Under the pieces are notes generated by a model. The model did not search any database, had not been told where the DNA came from, and saw only the letters and a program-made list of their open reading frames with translations. From JBHJHK01 sp050330975 (lineage in GTDB: Bacteria; Pseudomonadota; Gammaproteobacteria; Competibacterales; Competibacteraceae), in assembly GCA_050330975.1 (NCBI GenBank), contig JBHJHK010000463.1, positions 1 through 7,676 on the forward strand: a DNA stretch of 7,676 nt, in the 5' to 3' direction. The position numbers and the translations under genes were made by a program. Below are positions 1 through 6,354 of this stretch, in pieces; the first letter of the stretch is position 1, and every line of letters starts with the position of its first letter.

Positions 1-169
1 CCCCTTCCAGACCCCGCAGTGCCGCCGTGAGCTCCCCTCGGGGCTTGCGGTGGTGGGCACGGATGACTTCCAGCACCCGCTGGGCCCAGGGCCGTTGATG
101 GGGTTTGAGATAGCGGGGTTCCAGGCGGTCGCCTTGGCGACGGGACAACAATAGCTCCGAGGGTAACAT
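1..169 (-). CDS. DUF790 / Bax1-like nuclease, N-terminal fragment (runs off left edge)
   Basis: The minus strand reads an ATG at 169-167 followed by 56 open codons to the window edge. The start, MLPSELLLSRRQGDRLEPRY, matches the typical opening of DUF790 proteins (MLP-S/T-ELL, then basic residues, GDR and P-R/Y). In archaea these proteins are called Bax1. Bax1 is a structure-specific nuclease that binds the XPB helicase and cuts beside the bubble XPB opens. Only the N-terminal domain start is visible, so the nuclease residues cannot be checked. The gene begins inside the stop codon of the helicase upstream (TGATG, one shared base), so translation is probably coupled. A GAGGTG lies about 11 bases upstream, a little far for a good ribosome site. 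The family call rests on this short start plus the diagnostic neighbour. Confidence 0.8.
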   Translation of the reverse strand, partial: MLPSELLLSRRQGDRLEPRYLKPHQRPWAQRVLEVIRAHHRKPRGELTAALRGLEG

Positions 170-1722
170 CAGCCGTCGCCCACCTCGGCGTCTTTGGCCC
201 CAGGGGTTCCCGGGGCCGCCGGCGGAGGCGATACTTCTAGGGGATGGCCTGCAGCGTCAAACAGATCCCCAGTTTGCGGGAGATCTCCGGGGGGGGAGGC
301 CTCCTCCCGCCGCCGCTGGGCCACCCGCTCCTCGCGGGTTTCCCGGGCGATGATCTCGTAGAGCACGGCGCGTTTGTCCTCCCCCGACCCCCGGCGCAAA
401 ATGCGCCCCAGGCGCTGGACAAACTCGCGGTTGCTGGCTGTGCCCGAGACGATGACCCCCACGGTGGCGTCGGGGACGTCGACCCCTTCGTTGAGGACCC
501 TCGAGGTCACCAGCGCCACGTATTGGCCCCCCTTGAAGCGCTCTAGGATATCCTGGCGCTCCTTGACCCGGGTTTGATGGGTGATACAGGGCACGAGAAA
601 GTGGCTGGAGATCTCGTAGGCGGTGGCGTTGTCCTCGGTGAAGATCACCGTCGGCGCCCTGGGGTGGCCGGTGAGTATAGTGGCCAGGGCCCGCAGTTTG
701 GCCGGGGTGGCGTGGGCGATGCGCCGGGCTTCCCGGTGGGCCTGCATGGCCCGCCGTCCCTCGGCGCTTTGGGCTGAGACCATGACAAAGCGATTCCAAC
801 CCTCCAAGGATCCCAGGCCGATCTTGCGGCTGCGCAGGAAATCGTTGCGCACCGCCAGCAGCCGCTGGTATTCCTCCCGCTCCAGGGGCGAGAGATCCAC
901 GTGGAGGGTGCGGAGGGAAAATGCCGCCAGGACATCCCCGGCCAGTTCCTCGGGGCGCTGGCGGTGGACCACCGGTCCCACCAGGTCGTCGAGATCCCGG
1001 TGCTTGCCGTCGCTGCGGTCGGGGGTCGCCGTTAGGCCCAAGCGGTAGGGGGCCAGGGCGAATTCGGCGATGCCCCGGTAGAACTCCGAGGGCAAGTGGT
1101 GGACCTCGTCGAACACCAACAGGCCATAGCGGTTGCCCAGGTGCTCCATGTGGCGGGCGGCGGAATCGTAGGTGGCCACGGCCAAGGCGTTGGCCTCGAA
1201 GTAACCGCCGCCGATGAGACCCACTTCTGCGCCGGGGAAAGCCGCCTTGAGGAGGGCGTACCACTGGTGCATCAAATCCAAGGTGGGCACCATCACCAGG
1301 GCGTCCCGCCGCGCCCAGGTCATGGCCAGGATGCCCACCAAGGTCTTCCCCGCCCCGGTGGGCAGCACCACCACCCCCCGCCCCTTGCGCCCCTGCCAGG
1401 CCTTGAGGGCTTGGGCCTGGTGGGGGTAGGGGGTGAGGCTCAAGGCCAACTCCAGGGCCAGTTTTTGGTAGCGAGGGGCGCGGTTACTGTCCAGCCAGGG
1501 GCGCAGCAGGGCGAGGACCTCGGCGTAGCGGTGGGCCGGGGCGCGGTAGGCGTCGACCCGGGGGTCAAAGGCAAAGGTACCTTCGAGCCCCGGTGGCAGC
1601 AAGGGGCTGCCCTCGAGGAGCAACGTGCCCCGGTCGAAGCGCAACTGACAACGGGTCTGGGTGTCGTCTTGGGGGGTTAGGGTGCGGTAGTGTCCCGGGG
1701 ATTCGTTGATGTCTTTGGCCAT
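169..1722 (-). CDS. XPB-like superfamily 2 DNA helicase (DEVH type)
   Basis: This is an ATP-dependent SF2 helicase of the XPB/Rad25 type, expected to open DNA around damage for its nuclease partner Bax1/DUF790. Numbering here counts from a TTG at 1758, giving 529 codons. Motif I LPTGAGKT is at 132-139, motif II DEVHH at 217-221, motif III TAT at 243-245, and motif VI QRLGRILRR at 448-456. A basic, charged stretch and a proline-rich tail end the protein. Residues 35-90 could be the small N-terminal damage-recognition-like domain; this is inference. The ATG at codon 13 (1722) is preferred over TTG because its protein starts MAKDINES; neither start has a clear ribosome site. The DEVH box and pairing with DUF790 separate it from UvrB, RecQ or RecG. 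Type I restriction HsdR is excluded by the lack of a nuclease domain and by size. Confidence 0.9.
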   Translation of the reverse strand: MAKDINESPGHYRTLTPQDDTQTRCQLRFDRGTLLLEGSPLLPPGLEGTFAFDPRVDAYRAPAHRYAEVLALLRPWLDSNRAPRYQKLALELALSLTPYPHQAQALKAWQGRKGRGVVVLPTGAGKTLVGILAMTWARRDALVMVPTLDLMHQWYALLKAAFPGAEVGLIGGGYFEANALAVATYDSAARHMEHLGNRYGLLVFDEVHHLPSEFYRGIAEFALAPYRLGLTATPDRSDGKHRDLDDLVGPVVHRQRPEELAGDVLAAFSLRTLHVDLSPLEREEYQRLLAVRNDFLRSRKIGLGSLEGWNRFVMVSAQSAEGRRAMQAHREARRIAHATPAKLRALATILTGHPRAPTVIFTEDNATAYEISSHFLVPCITHQTRVKERQDILERFKGGQYVALVTSRVLNEGVDVPDATVGVIVSGTASNREFVQRLGRILRRGSGEDKRAVLYEIIARETREERVAQRRREEASPPGDLPQTGDLFDAAGHPLEVSPPPAAPGTPGAKDAEVGDG

Positions 1723-1733
1723 GGCGCTATAGT
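1706..1733 (+). promoter_or_regulatory. Candidate sigma70-type promoter of the glutamine-synthetase-like gene
   Basis: TTGATG (1706-1711) and TATAGT (1728-1733) are separated by 16 bases, matching the -35 and -10 consensus at 4 and 5 of 6 positions. Transcription would begin near 1740, leaving a leader of about 36 bases before the ATG at 1776. The site lies inside the first codons of the divergent helicase gene. Its -10 contains the palindrome CTATAG, so the reverse strand also shows a weaker TATAGC. This is pattern matching only. Confidence 0.4.
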
Positions 1734-1775
1734 GGCGCAAACCACTGGCGTAAAACAACGAGACACGACGATACC

Positions 1776-3101
1776 ATGAGTGACCTCCAACGCGAGCCGA
1801 TGGTCATGGTGGGCACCTGCGACTTGGGAGGAAGGGTGCGGGGGCGGGGTTTTCCCGCCCGCCAGCTGCCCCACCGCCTGGAGCAGGGCGTGGGTTGGGC
1901 CCCCACCAAGACCATGATCACCGCCTTTGATACTTTGGCCGACGGCCCGTGGGGGGCCTTTGGCGATTTGTTGCTCATACCCGACCCCGAGGCCGAGGTC
2001 CCCTTGGTGACGGTGGCTGGCCAGCCGCCGCCGCGCTTTTTCCTGGCCGATATCATCCACCCCGACGGCGCGCCCTGGGAATGTTGTCCGCGGCACTTTC
2101 TGCGGCGTGCCCTGGGGGCCCTGGAGGCCCTGGGGGGGCTGCAACTCCAGGCGGCCTTTGAGCACGAGTTCTACTGTCCAGACGCCGATTACAAGGGCAA
2201 CGCCGGTTATGGCTTTGGGGCCTGGTACCGCTCTGGCCCCTTTTTGGAGACCCTGGCCCATGCCCTGCAACAGGGGGGGGTGGAGCCCGAGGGGTTGATG
2301 CCGGAGTTCGGGGCTGGCCAGTGGGAGGTCAACTGCGCCCCCGCCCTGGGTCTCAAGGCGGCCGATCGGGCCGTAGCGGTGCGGGAAATCGTCCGAGCCG
2401 CGGCCAGGGCCATGGGACGGACGGTGAGTTTTGCCCCCCTAGTGGCCCCCGATGCCTCGGGCAATGGCGCCCACATCCACTTGAGTCTGTTGGATGCCGC
2501 AGGCCAACCCATCACCTATGCCGCCGACGCCCCCCATTACATCAATCCCCAGGTGGCGTCGTTTTTCGCCGGTATTTTGCACTACTTGCCGTCCATGGTG
2601 GCCTTGACCGCCCCCAGCGCCGTGTCCTACTTGCGCCTCATGCCCCATCGTTTTAGCGCTTATTACAACAACCTGGGTTACCGACAGCGGGAGGCGGCTT
2701 TGCGCATTTGCCCCGTGGCCACCCCCCCCAAGGCCAAAGCCCCCCCTTTGCAGTTCAACTTGGAGTATCGGGTGGCCGATGCCGCCGCCAGTCCCCATAT
2801 GGCGTTGGCAACCTTAGTGTGGGCGGGGGTGGCGGGGTTGCAGAGGCAGTTGCCATTGCCCGAACCCACCACCGAGACCTTCGATACCCTGTCGGCGACG
2901 GAAAAACAGCAACTGGGGTTGGTGCGGTTACCCCAGTCGTTGGGGTCGGCGTTGACCCAGTTGGAGCGCTTTGAAGAGGCGTCCAGTTGGCTGGGGCATG
3001 GGCTGTTGGGGGCCTATTTGGCCAACAAGCGAGCCGAGTTGGCCGTGGTCGGCCACCTAGAGGCTCGACAACAGTGTGCCCGTTACCGGGAGATCTACTA
3101 G
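1776..3101 (+). CDS. Glutamine synthetase superfamily ligase (GlnA/PuuA-like, substrate unknown)
   Basis: This 441-residue ATP-dependent carboxylate-amine ligase belongs to the glutamine synthetase fold. An N-terminal beta-grasp segment (DLGGRVRGRGFP, 16-27) precedes the catalytic barrel. Recognisable active-site positions are E129 and E131 (FEHEFY), E177 and E184 (MPEFGAGQWEVN), H233 and H235 (GNGAHIHLSL), R287 (SYLRLMP), R305 and R310 (QREAALR), and E330 and R332 (NLEYR). These correspond to the metal, ATP and glutamate-binding residues of type I enzymes. The regulatory tyrosine segment of housekeeping GlnA (NLYDLP) is absent; the C-terminus reads TFDTLSATEKQQLGLVRLP instead. It is therefore more likely to glutamylate an amine, as PuuA and GlnT relatives do, than to be the main ammonia-assimilating enzyme. 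No polyamine or transporter genes adjoin it, so the substrate stays open. It has no strong ribosome site. Confidence 0.87.
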   Translation: MSDLQREPMVMVGTCDLGGRVRGRGFPARQLPHRLEQGVGWAPTKTMITAFDTLADGPWGAFGDLLLIPDPEAEVPLVTVAGQPPPRFFLADIIHPDGAPWECCPRHFLRRALGALEALGGLQLQAAFEHEFYCPDADYKGNAGYGFGAWYRSGPFLETLAHALQQGGVEPEGLMPEFGAGQWEVNCAPALGLKAADRAVAVREIVRAAARAMGRTVSFAPLVAPDASGNGAHIHLSLLDAAGQPITYAADAPHYINPQVASFFAGILHYLPSMVALTAPSAVSYLRLMPHRFSAYYNNLGYRQREAALRICPVATPPKAKAPPLQFNLEYRVADAAASPHMALATLVWAGVAGLQRQLPLPEPTTETFDTLSATEKQQLGLVRLPQSLGSALTQLERFEEASSWLGHGLLGAYLANKRAELAVVGHLEARQQCARYREIY

Positions 3102-3131
3102 GGTTAGCCCTTGGGTTCGCCGGGCCTTGGC

Positions 3132-3159
3132 TCGACTTTGCGGGTCAAGGCGCTATAAT
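3132..3159 (+). promoter_or_regulatory. Promoter of the tRNA-Arg gene
   Basis: A perfect TATAAT at 3154-3159 is preceded, after 16 bases, by TCGACT (3132-3137), a 4-of-6 match to TTGACA. Transcription would start around 3166, giving a 5' leader of about 20 bases before the tRNA at 3186. The upstream ligase gene ends at 3101, so the tRNA seems to have its own promoter rather than relying on read-through. Confidence 0.7.
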
Positions 3160-3185
3160 TTTCCATTGAGCACAGCCACTACCCC

Positions 3186-3262
3186 GTCCCGGTAGCTCAG
3201 TAGGATAGAGCGACAGCCTCCTAAGCTGTAGGTCCCAGGTTCGATTCCTGGTCGGGACGCCA
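3186..3262 (+). tRNA. tRNA-Arg (anticodon CCU, reads AGG)
   Basis: The 77 bases fold as a full cloverleaf. The acceptor stem GTCCCGG pairs with TCGGGAC, with one G-U at position 7. The D stem is GCTC/GAGC. The anticodon stem ACAGC/GCTGT carries the loop CTCCTAA, giving anticodon CCU. The T stem CCAGG/CCTGG carries the loop TTCGATT. The discriminator is G and CCA is encoded at 3260-3262. This tRNA decodes the rare arginine codon AGG. Its closest resemblance in memory is to gammaproteobacterial tRNA-Arg(CCU). No integrase or repeated tRNA 3' end is visible, so I see no sign that it serves as an attachment site here. Confidence 0.97.
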
Positions 3263-3287
3263 CAAACTCTCCCCACGGGGCGTTTGT
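3262..3287. terminator. Candidate hairpin terminator between the tRNA and the convergent hydrolase gene
   Basis: ACAAAC (3262-3267) pairs with GTTTGT (3282-3287). A single mismatch and an inner GC-rich stem (CTCC with GGGG, one G-U) follow, closing on a CCAC loop. It starts on the last base of the tRNA CCA and lies 18 bases beyond the stop codon of the convergent hydrolase gene, so it could end transcription from both sides. No uridine tract follows on either strand, so intrinsic termination would be weak. It may instead be a processing or rho-related element. Confidence 0.4.
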
Positions 3288-3304
3288 ATCCCAACTTCCC
3301 ACGG

Positions 3305-4531
3305 TCAACGATCACTTAAAAAATCGTCATTAAAACAGCGTCTCGTTGGCTGCCCATTCGAGTCCTCGGCCGTCGTTGGCTCGGCGGCGATGGGGTTCAA
3401 GTTCTGGGCACGGGTGCCACGGGGCCCTTGAAACAGCCTGGTGAGAAAATCATTATCGACAAAAGCCCTGGGGTCAGGAGTGTCATAGTAATCCCCCAAC
3501 GACTGGCGCACCACGACGAGGCCAATGCTGGGAATGACATAGAGGCGATTCTTACCAGCGCCTAGGGCTGCAAACATGTCGTCGAAGCCATGGTGATAGA
3601 TAAATCCCCCACAGGCGAAGGGTGGCGCCTGTTGAAAATCAAAACCGCCGCGACCTCCTGGGGTGTTTAACCACAGGAACTTGCCGTGGCCGGGGTTGGT
3701 CGGGGCCGGATCTAGCAACAGCGACAATGTTTCAGGGGAAAACAGTACTTTGTCGTTATGGCGCCCTTGGTTGAGCAGCAACATACCGTATTTGGCCATA
3801 TCGCGGGCGGTCATATGGGCCCCGTTGGGGATATGGGGGTTACCCACATCGTCGCGAACCCAATGGACGGGAAACAGCTGGATCTCGTCGAGAACCCATT
3901 GCTGGAGGAATTGCAGCGGGTCCCCCGAATAACCCGCTCCCTGGAGCTTGCGCTCCAGTAACACCCCAAAGGCGTAATAGTGACTGGGGCCATATTGGAA
4001 ATGATAGCCCGATGGGGTCACCAGCCTGAGCTCATCCACCACGTATTGATAAATATCATCGGCCTTGGGGTTGAGGCCCTGAATGTATTCCACCGCCTGC
4101 TCTAGGCCCGAGCTCAGTTCGAGGAGATCGACGACCCGGATGGCGGCCTTGGGGGTGTCGCGCCACTCAGTGATGGTGTCTGCCAGGGGTTCGTCTAAGG
4201 TCATCCACCCCTGTTCGAAGGCGATGGCGAAGGCGGCGGCCCAAAAGGCCTTGGTGGCGCTTTGGATATGGGGTGCGGTGTTGGGGCCGGCGCCATTGTG
4301 GTAGTCCTCAAAGACAATGCCCCGCCGATCGGCGACCAGCACCGCTGAGCCACCCCGCCAACGGGAGTATTCGGCCGCGGCCTGGGGATAGAGGGCGACC
4401 TCGGGGGGTTGCGCCTGGGCTAGCGCCGCGGCGAAGAGGGTTGCCACAGTGGCCGCCTGCCATGGCAAGGAAGTCAACCCATGGACCCAGGAAGCCATGG
4501 CGCGCTGCCCGTCGATGTGCAGTCTCATCAT
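3305..4531 (-). CDS. Exported beta-lactamase class C-like serine hydrolase
   Basis: This 408-residue member of the penicillin-binding/beta-lactamase fold has SxxK as SATK at 91-94 (S91 nucleophile, K94 base). The second motif is Tyr180 in FQYGPSHYYAFG, where families usually have YSN or YAN. A C-terminal HHG at 313-315 stands where HTG or KTG is usual. Such proteins include esterases, D-amino-acid peptidases and true AmpC enzymes, so antibiotic hydrolysis should not be assumed. A hydrophobic stretch at about 24-40 ending AQA, followed by QPPEV, looks like a signal peptide with an unusually long n-region, implying periplasmic location. The start is fixed by AGAGGA five to six bases upstream of the first of two tandem ATGs. 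The tail after about 370 looks disordered. It lies 126 bases downstream of the SUMF1-like gene on the same strand. Its substrate is unknown. Confidence 0.85.
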   Translation of the reverse strand: MMRLHIDGQRAMASWVHGLTSLPWQAATVATLFAAALAQAQPPEVALYPQAAAEYSRWRGGSAVLVADRRGIVFEDYHNGAGPNTAPHIQSATKAFWAAAFAIAFEQGWMTLDEPLADTITEWRDTPKAAIRVVDLLELSSGLEQAVEYIQGLNPKADDIYQYVVDELRLVTPSGYHFQYGPSHYYAFGVLLERKLQGAGYSGDPLQFLQQWVLDEIQLFPVHWVRDDVGNPHIPNGAHMTARDMAKYGMLLLNQGRHNDKVLFSPETLSLLLDPAPTNPGHGKFLWLNTPGGRGGFDFQQAPPFACGGFIYHHGFDDMFAALGAGKNRLYVIPSIGLVVVRQSLGDYYDTPDPRAFVDNDFLTRLFQGPRGTRAQNLNPIAAEPTTAEDSNGQPTRRCFNDDFLSDR

Positions 4532-4535
4532 CCCA

Positions 4536-4541
4536 TCCTCT
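4536..4541 (-). promoter_or_regulatory. Ribosome binding site of the serine hydrolase
   Basis: AGAGGA on the minus strand ends five or so bases before the ATG at 4531-4529. It supports that start over the ATG directly after it and over Met12. This makes the long n-region before the signal peptide's hydrophobic core real rather than an annotation artefact. Confidence 0.6.
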
Positions 4542-4657
4542 GAAGCTGTTGAACCGTGCGACGGGCGAAAGCCACCCTGTGAGGGGCTATCGTCGTCGAC
4601 ACCGTAAACAACGCATCGACGGGTGATGGGTTGACACCGGTGTACCCCTATGGAGCC

Positions 4658-6268
4658 CTACAGCTCCCTCGCCACCCGCATCCCCACAAAATGGGCGCGA
4701 TCATCGGGGTACTTCCAGCTGCGATGGGCCGAGCGCGCCACTATCTCGCCGAACTCCATACTGCCGCCCCGCACCACCCGGCGGTTACAGTCCCCGGTGG
4801 TCACCGCCGAGCCATCGGTGGGGGCGCCGACGTAGCGCTTGCGATAGCAGTCCTCCACCCACTCCATCACATTGCCGTGGAGGTCGTAGAGGCCAAAGGG
4901 GTTGGGCCTGAGGGAACCCGCGGGTGCGGTAAAAACGTGGCCGTCATGGCACCCATTGTGGCGGGCCCGGTGGTCGGTCCCCTCACATACGGTGTGGGGC
5001 TGCTGGCAAAACCACCGCTGGTGGGCGGCATCCTTGATGTTGGCGTAACGACACAGTTGCTCGCTGTCATCGCCAAAGCTAAAGCGGGTTTGGCTGCCGG
5101 CCCGGGCGACATACTCCCACTCTGCCTCGGTGAGTAAGCGGTAGCGCTGGCCCGTTTGGGCGGACAACCAACGGAGATAGGCTTGGGCATCCTGCCAGGA
5201 GATATTGATGACGGGCCGCGAACCTCGACCCCAGCCGGCATCGCCCAGCAGATCTCGGTGGGGAGAAAAGTATTTTAGGGGTTGTTTGCTGGCGTTATCC
5301 TCGCAACCGCCGGTATCGACACAGGCTTGCCACTGCTGCCAGGTGATCTCGTATTTGCCGACGGCCAGGGGCTGAACCGTCACCTGGCGCAAGGGCCATT
5401 CGTTGTCTATCCGGCGCTTGTCGTCGTCGAAGAGCCGATCTTCGGGGCGTCCCGCTCGCTCTGGAGTAGAGCCCATGGTAAAAGCCCCATCTGGTATGAC
5501 CACCATTTCCGGACAAAAATCACAGTCGCGAAAGCTCTCGCCCACCCGTTGAGCCAAGGCGATATCGCCGATGGCTGCGGTGGTCGACGGCGCGAAAAAA
5601 GCGGTGAAATCGATTTGCCCCAAACCGAATACGACAATAATAGAACTCAGTGCCGCTTTGATATTGCGATAGAGGATATTGTTGATATCTAAACGCCGCA
5701 ATAGGAAAGTGATTAACACTGCAACGGGCAAAAGCAATAGGCCCAAGAAGGCAAGATTGGCGACACTGTCGTCTGTAACACCTTCAAAAGGGCGTTGGTG
5801 TATCCTGCAGTGAGCAATGGGCCAATTGCTATTGATAAATAGATCGACGAATTGCCAAAAATGCCAATTGGTCGTGGTTTCATGAATGCACTCGGCGGCG
5901 TATTCCTTGTCCAGCGATTTGATGATAAATTGTATATAAAATGATCCCAGGCAGACAGCGGCCGTATAACCCGCCATGGGCAAAAATAATAACCAGCTTC
6001 TGCGATAGGCCTTGTTCTTGGGCAAGATGGAAGCACAGATAATACTGCCTATGGCCACCACGGTCAAAAAAAATGCCATGTCGTCTTGCCGAACGTTGAG
6101 CTGAAAAAACGACTTGATAGCCTGTATCAGCACTTCGACGAAAAAATCTTCAAATAACTCCCTAAGCCAGCTGGGTATCGGCCCAAGGGGGACAAAACTC
6201 CCCCAAAAGCCGATAAAGCTAAAAGTCAAGATGATGACGCCAAACCAAGTAAAGAGTTTTCGAGCCAT
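4658..6268 (-). CDS. Five-helix membrane protein with a periplasmic SUMF1/FGE-like domain lacking catalytic cysteines
   Basis: This is a 536-residue two-part protein. Hydrophobic segments lie at about 8-28, 65-83, 92-116, 168-190 and 205-226. Basic loops (PKNKAYRR, RRLDINN) and the MARK start fit positive-inside topology, placing the C-terminus in the periplasm. Residues 250-536 form a formylglycine-generating-enzyme-like (SUMF1) domain. Its marks are CPEMVVIPDGAFTMGS (252-267), a CV..GGC pair (316-322), PVINISWQDAQAYLRWL, LLTEAEWEYVARAG, NPFGLYDLHGNVMEWVED and VVRGGS. Aligned with human FGE, the two catalytic cysteines (C336, C341) fall on F506 and A511, so sulfatase activation is unlikely. 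Several other cysteines fit periplasmic disulfides. The role is unknown; ligand binding or scaffolding is possible. TAGGT eight bases before the ATG supports the start. The membrane half is strikingly AT-rich. Confidence 0.85.
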   Translation of the reverse strand: MARKLFTWFGVIILTFSFIGFWGSFVPLGPIPSWLRELFEDFFVEVLIQAIKSFFQLNVRQDDMAFFLTVVAIGSIICASILPKNKAYRRSWLLFLPMAGYTAAVCLGSFYIQFIIKSLDKEYAAECIHETTTNWHFWQFVDLFINSNWPIAHCRIHQRPFEGVTDDSVANLAFLGLLLLPVAVLITFLLRRLDINNILYRNIKAALSSIIVVFGLGQIDFTAFFAPSTTAAIGDIALAQRVGESFRDCDFCPEMVVIPDGAFTMGSTPERAGRPEDRLFDDDKRRIDNEWPLRQVTVQPLAVGKYEITWQQWQACVDTGGCEDNASKQPLKYFSPHRDLLGDAGWGRGSRPVINISWQDAQAYLRWLSAQTGQRYRLLTEAEWEYVARAGSQTRFSFGDDSEQLCRYANIKDAAHQRWFCQQPHTVCEGTDHRARHNGCHDGHVFTAPAGSLRPNPFGLYDLHGNVMEWVEDCYRKRYVGAPTDGSAVTTGDCNRRVVRGGSMEFGEIVARSAHRSWKYPDDRAHFVGMRVAREL

Positions 6269-6321
6269 CTTGTAAGACCTACTCGTCGTCGGGTCTGGGG
6301 GAAGCGTTTAAGGGGTGGGAC

Positions 6322-6341
6322 GAGCCCTGGGCCCAGGGCTC
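6322..6341. repeat. Perfect 20-base palindrome between the kinase and the SUMF1-like gene
   Basis: GAGCCCTGGG followed immediately by CCCAGGGCTC is self-complementary over all 20 bases. As RNA it forms an 8-base-pair stem with a GGCC loop, starting 13 bases after the kinase stop codon and 54 bases before the next ATG. No uridine tract follows (GTCCCACCCC), so it is not a classic terminator. It could be an attenuating or stabilising hairpin, or an operator for a dimeric regulator. Confidence 0.6.
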
Positions 6342-6354
6342 CAGCGGTGGGCCA

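Noticed and set aside
257..1264. Long minus-strand open frame overlapping the helicase in another frame
   Set aside because: It is Gly-, Pro- and Arg-rich, has no motif, and is a by-product of high GC. The helicase frame carries all conserved motifs.
1677..2270. Minus-strand open frame of 197 codons antisense to the ligase
   Set aside because: Its composition is low-complexity and it resembles no family. The plus-strand ligase explains the region.
3186..3262. tRNA as an integration site for a mobile island
   Set aside because: No integrase, direct repeat of the tRNA end, or compositional change begins at the tRNA. The AT-rich stretch lies over 2 kb away, inside one gene.
4634..4643. ACACCGGTGT palindrome after the SUMF1-like gene as a terminator
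   Set aside because: The core is only five base pairs, flanked by mismatches, with no T-run following on the minus strand. It is too weak to annotate.
4658..4780. Variable region of a diversity-generating retroelement at the end of the SUMF1-like gene
   Set aside because: Such elements often diversify this fold at the C-terminus, but there is no reverse transcriptase, no second near-identical copy of the segment and no excess of AAY codons.
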